The notes under the pieces: generated by a model | Database searches by the model: none | Seen by the model: only the letters and a program-made list of their open reading frames with translations | Told to the model about the DNA's origin: nothing | NCBI GenBank assembly: GCA_031264545.1 | Contig: JAISDV010000170.1 | Span: 1 to 16,044, forward strand | Source: Oscillospiraceae bacterium | GTDB taxonomy: Bacteria > Bacillota > Clostridia > Oscillospirales > Oscillospiraceae | Length of the DNA stretch: 16,044 nucleotides | Direction: 5' to 3' | Shown: piece by piece, positions 13,883 through 16,044 of the stretch | Layout of the letters: every line of letters begins with the position of its first letter | Numbering within the stretch: position 1 is the first letter of the stretch | Program-made: the position numbers and the translations under genes

Positions 13883-14330
13883 GCCCCGACTCCTTTTGCC
13901 GCACATATTTTGCTTTTTGCGCTTTTCGTGCAATTATGCCTTTATTATTTTCAGCTTCCGCCTTACGCGTCTTGATTTTGAATATAAAAACGTAGTTATG
14001 GACAAGGAATCCCATGACTAAAATAAGTCTCATAACCGAATTGTCGATCAGCATAAATGATATGACCATCATAAGCCCTGCAAAGACCTGTATGGCCAAT
14101 TTCTGCTTCAGCGGCAAAGACTTTGTTTGCACATATTCCGCCAGATACTTTTGATACAGGACTGTTCCTCTAAACCACTTGTTGAGTTTTTCAGAACCTT
14201 TGGCAAAACAATACAGGGCTAACAACAAAAGCGGTGTGGTGGGTAATACCGGCAGTACAGTGCCCAATACGCCAAGGGCTAAGGCCGCGATACCCGCCGA
14301 AACAAAGAGCGCCTTTTTCAATGATTTCAC
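13872..14330 (-). CDS. YbaN/DUF454 family membrane protein
   Basis: The product has 152 residues. An N-terminal hydrophobic segment (about 8-24) is followed by LGTVLPVLPTTPLLLLALYCFAKGS, the signature of the DUF454 (YbaN) family, then NKWFRGTVLY and LPLKQKLAIQ. Two further membrane stretches lie at about 83-97 and 100-117. The tail from about 118 is rich in Lys and Arg and should face the cytoplasm. The role of the family is unknown. GGAGG precedes the ATG at 14330. It is the first gene of a two-gene unit with the DUF4491 gene; I see no clear promoter in front of it. Confidence 0.85.
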   Translation of the reverse strand: MKSLKKALFVSAGIAALALGVLGTVLPVLPTTPLLLLALYCFAKGSEKLNKWFRGTVLYQKYLAEYVQTKSLPLKQKLAIQVFAGLMMVISFMLIDNSVMRLILVMGFLVHNYVFIFKIKTRKAEAENNKGIIARKAQKAKYVRQKESGHEF

Positions 14331-14469
14331 GTCCTCCGGTATTGATTTGGCGGCCTCTCCCGCCCGTGCGTTTTTGATGATTCTGCGGCCTCCGCCTCAA
14401 AACGGCGGGGCCTTCGGGCGTGCGTTTCTGAAATGCCGCACGGCGCCGAGGGATCAATTCTTCACGCTG

Positions 14470-14500
14470 AGGGCCGCCTTATAATAAAGCGGCCCTTTTT
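14470..14500 (+). terminator. Orphan plus-strand terminator-like hairpin
   Basis: GGGCCGC (14471-14477) pairs with GCGGCCC (14489-14495) around an AT-rich 11-base loop and is followed by TTTTT on the plus strand. Both neighbouring genes run on the minus strand, so no gene is seen that would need it. It could instead serve as a weak hairpin for the SLH-gene transcript. Confidence 0.5.
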
Positions 14501-14522
14501 GCGCGCCAAGACTGTGAGAGAC

Positions 14523-14547
14523 CGGGCGGCCAATAAATGACCGCCCG
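14523..14547 (-). terminator. Possible terminator of the SLH-protein gene
   Basis: CGGGCGG (14523-14529) pairs with CCGCCCG (14541-14547), about 20 bases after the SLH gene stop. There is no T-run on the minus strand, so it is at best a non-canonical terminator. Confidence 0.35.
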
Positions 14548-14565
14548 TCCGTGTAACTTGCCGGG

Positions 14566-16044
14566 TTATTTTGAGAGCAGCTTGTACAGGACCTGCGCCA
14601 TTTGCGCGCGGGTGGAGGTCCCGAGAGGATCGAGCGTTCCTGAGCTGCCCGTTACGATGCCGCCCTTCACAAGGGCGTCCATCGGGTCTCTCGCGTAGTC
14701 CGCGATCTTGCCGGCATCGCCGTAATCGGCGACGCCGCCGCCGTCTGCGGCCTCGGGCAGCGCGCTCAGCAGGTCAAGCGTGCGGTAGAGCAGGGTAAAC
14801 ATATCCTGCCGGCTGATCTCACGCTCGGGGGCGAACAGGTTGTCCCCGATTCCGTTTGAGAGGCCCAGGCGCTTCGCTGCGGAGAGATAGCCCGTGTACC
14901 AGCTGTCGCCCGCATCCGCAAAATTGTCGGACGGATCCGCGTCGGGCGCGATACCGTAGGCCCGCAGGAGCAGCACGAGGAACTGGCCGCGGGTCAGTCT
15001 TGCGTCAGGACTGAAGGTATTTTCACCGGTACCGGCGGTGATGCCCCGCGCCGCTATGAAGGTCACGGCTTTTTCATACCACGCATCCTCAGAAACATCA
15101 GAGAATTCTATCAGGTTATATCCGAGGATGAAGTCCCGGAAATGCGCGGTCTTGAAGACGACCTTGCCGGTTTCGGACTGGTAGTGGCCGTTCGGCACAG
15201 CCTGCAGGTTCCCGTCCGCGTCGAGATACCAGACCACGACCGCGTCGGGATTCTCTCCCGGCCGGAGAATATAGGGGATGCTCACTGCGGCGTTTCCGTC
15301 GCCGAAATCGGAGACGGTCTTTCCGCCGGCGCGCACCTTCAGGTCATAGGCCGGACGGTCCGCGAGCTTTTCGCGCTCGGCCTCTGTAAGCGGCGTGCCG
15401 GGACTGGCCGCGCCGGCCAAAAGCGTAACCGCGGCGCCGCCCGCTTCCTCCGCGATGACGTCAAGCGCGGCGTTATCGAAGGTCACGGTGATCCTGGGTG
15501 AGCTTATGCAGAGCGCGGCTTCGGTGTCCTCCGCGATCGTTTTGAGCTTCGTGCCCGGGACTGTGACCGAAAGACCCGTTACCGTTCCGGCCGGACTGAC
15601 GGCTATCTCGATGATATCCGCGCTCCCGACAGCGCCGACCTCCCGTGCCTTTCCCAAGAGCGCGTCCATCACGGAGCCGGACACAGTTGTGATGGCCGTG
15701 CCAGAGGTGACCCCGACAGTGATTACGGTCCTCGTCGTGGTCGAATCTCCCGAGGTCTTAGTAGTCACCACCACAGACGCCGGGGGTGCGCTGCCGCCCG
15801 GGGGCGGGGCCGAAGGCGAAGGCGAAGGCGAGGGTGAGGGTGAAGGCGAGGGTGAGGGTGAAGGAGAGGGTGAGGGTGAAGGCGAGGGCGAGGGTGAAGG
15901 CGAAGGCGAGGGCGATGGCGAGGGTGAGGGTGAAGGCGAGGGTGAGGGTGAAGGCGAGGGTGAAGGCGAGGGCGAGGGCGAAGGCGAAGGCGAGGGTGAA
16001 GGCGAGGGTGAAGGCGAAGGCGAAGGTGAAGGTGAGGGCGAAGG
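14566..16044 (-). CDS. SLH-domain surface protein, C-terminal part
   Basis: The frame stays open to the right edge, so the N-terminus and signal peptide lie outside; 492 residues are visible. They start with 39 uninterrupted Ser-Pro dipeptides, then APPPGGSAPPAS and a Thr/Ser/Val-rich stretch. A globular region of about 200 residues follows that I do not recognise (DNAALDVIAEEAGG, GENPDAVVVWYLDADG). Three C-terminal SLH repeats come last: FSDVSEDAWYEKAVTFIAARG, then FADAGDSWYTGYLSAAKRLG, then a more divergent DYGDAGKIADYARDPMDALV, ending YKLLSK. SLH trimers bind pyruvylated secondary wall polymer, so the protein should sit on the cell surface with the Ser-Pro stretch as an extended spacer. 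The GTG at 15774 is not the real start. Confidence 0.92.
   Translation of the reverse strand, partial: PSPSPSPSPSPSPSPSPSPSPSPSPSPSPSPSPSPSPSPSPSPSPSPSPSPSPSPSPSPSPSPSPSPSPSPSPSPSPSAPPPGGSAPPASVVVTTKTSGDSTTTRTVITVGVTSGTAITTVSGSVMDALLGKAREVGAVGSADIIEIAVSPAGTVTGLSVTVPGTKLKTIAEDTEAALCISSPRITVTFDNAALDVIAEEAGGAAVTLLAGAASPGTPLTEAEREKLADRPAYDLKVRAGGKTVSDFGDGNAAVSIPYILRPGENPDAVVVWYLDADGNLQAVPNGHYQSETGKVVFKTAHFRDFILGYNLIEFSDVSEDAWYEKAVTFIAARGITAGTGENTFSPDARLTRGQFLVLLLRAYGIAPDADPSDNFADAGDSWYTGYLSAAKRLGLSNGIGDNLFAPEREISRQDMFTLLYRTLDLLSALPEAADGGGVADYGDAGKIADYARDPMDALVKGGIVTGSSGTLDPLGTSTRAQMAQVLYKLLSK
15811..16044 (-). repeat. Hexanucleotide repeat encoding (Ser-Pro)39+
   Basis: For 234 bases to the window edge every second codon on the minus strand is Ser (TCG, TCA, TCT) and the others are Pro (CCT, CCC, CCA). 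On the plus strand it reads as GAAGGC/GAGGGT-type units. The amino-acid pattern is perfect while the third codon positions vary, so selection on the protein rather than pure slippage seems to keep it. The array continues beyond the window. Confidence 0.95.

Noticed and set aside
15811..16044. CRISPR or tandem-satellite reading of the hexanucleotide array
   Set aside because: There are no spacers and the unit is six bases; it lies in frame inside a surface-protein gene and encodes Ser-Pro.

Overview
The window looks like a chromosomal segment from an anaerobic, Gram-positive Clostridia-type Firmicute of medium-to-high GC. Supporting signs are the SLH-anchored surface protein, the GGGtGRT/NifU-like pair, DUF4491 and YbaN-type small membrane proteins, strong AGGAGG-type ribosome sites, and an oxygen-sensitive set of enzymes ([4Fe-4S] hydro-lyase, CoA-acylating aldehyde dehydrogenase). 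This is inference from gene content; no rRNA or other phylogenetic marker is present.

Layout. (1) 1-140, + strand: the last codons of a transketolase C-terminal subunit, running off the left edge. (2) 271-7195, all minus strand: a tight seven-gene operon. In transcription order it encodes a PrpF-family isomerase, the large and small subunits of a LeuCD-type [4Fe-4S] hydro-lyase, a class III (CaiB/BaiF) CoA-transferase, an HMG-CoA-lyase-family lyase, a NifU-like Fe-S scaffold and a GGGtGRT-family protein. (3) 7621-9039, minus: a CoA-acylating aldehyde dehydrogenase. (4) 9115-11037, minus: a sigma-54 activator with a PrpR_N sensor domain, PAS, AAA+ and Fis-type HTH. (5) 11372-12343, +: an Old Yellow Enzyme family oxidoreductase. 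(6) 12576-13301, minus: a HutC-type GntR repressor behind a long structured leader. (7) 13586-14330, minus: two overlapping small membrane-protein genes. (8) 14566-16044, minus: the C-terminal part of an SLH protein with a long pure Ser-Pro linker, open at the right edge.

How the genes may work together. Two clear sigma-54 (-24/-12) promoters were found: one in front of the PrpF-type gene, and one inside the last codons of the activator gene, driving the aldehyde dehydrogenase. The activator therefore very probably controls both units. The order isomerase, hydratase, CoA-transferase, lyase spells out a plausible anaerobic route for a branched unsaturated dicarboxylate: itaconate to citraconate to (R)-citramalate to (R)-citramalyl-CoA to pyruvate plus acetyl-CoA. 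The 3-methylitaconate homologue would give pyruvate plus propionyl-CoA. The first half matches the Mii/DmdAB steps of nicotinate fermentation in Eubacterium barkeri. The second half matches the citramalate CoA-transferase/(R)-citramalyl-CoA lyase steps of the Chloroflexus 3-hydroxypropionate cycle. I know of no described pathway joining these halves. The Fe-S scaffold pair at the end of the operon may service the oxygen-sensitive hydro-lyase. Substrates are inferred, not shown.
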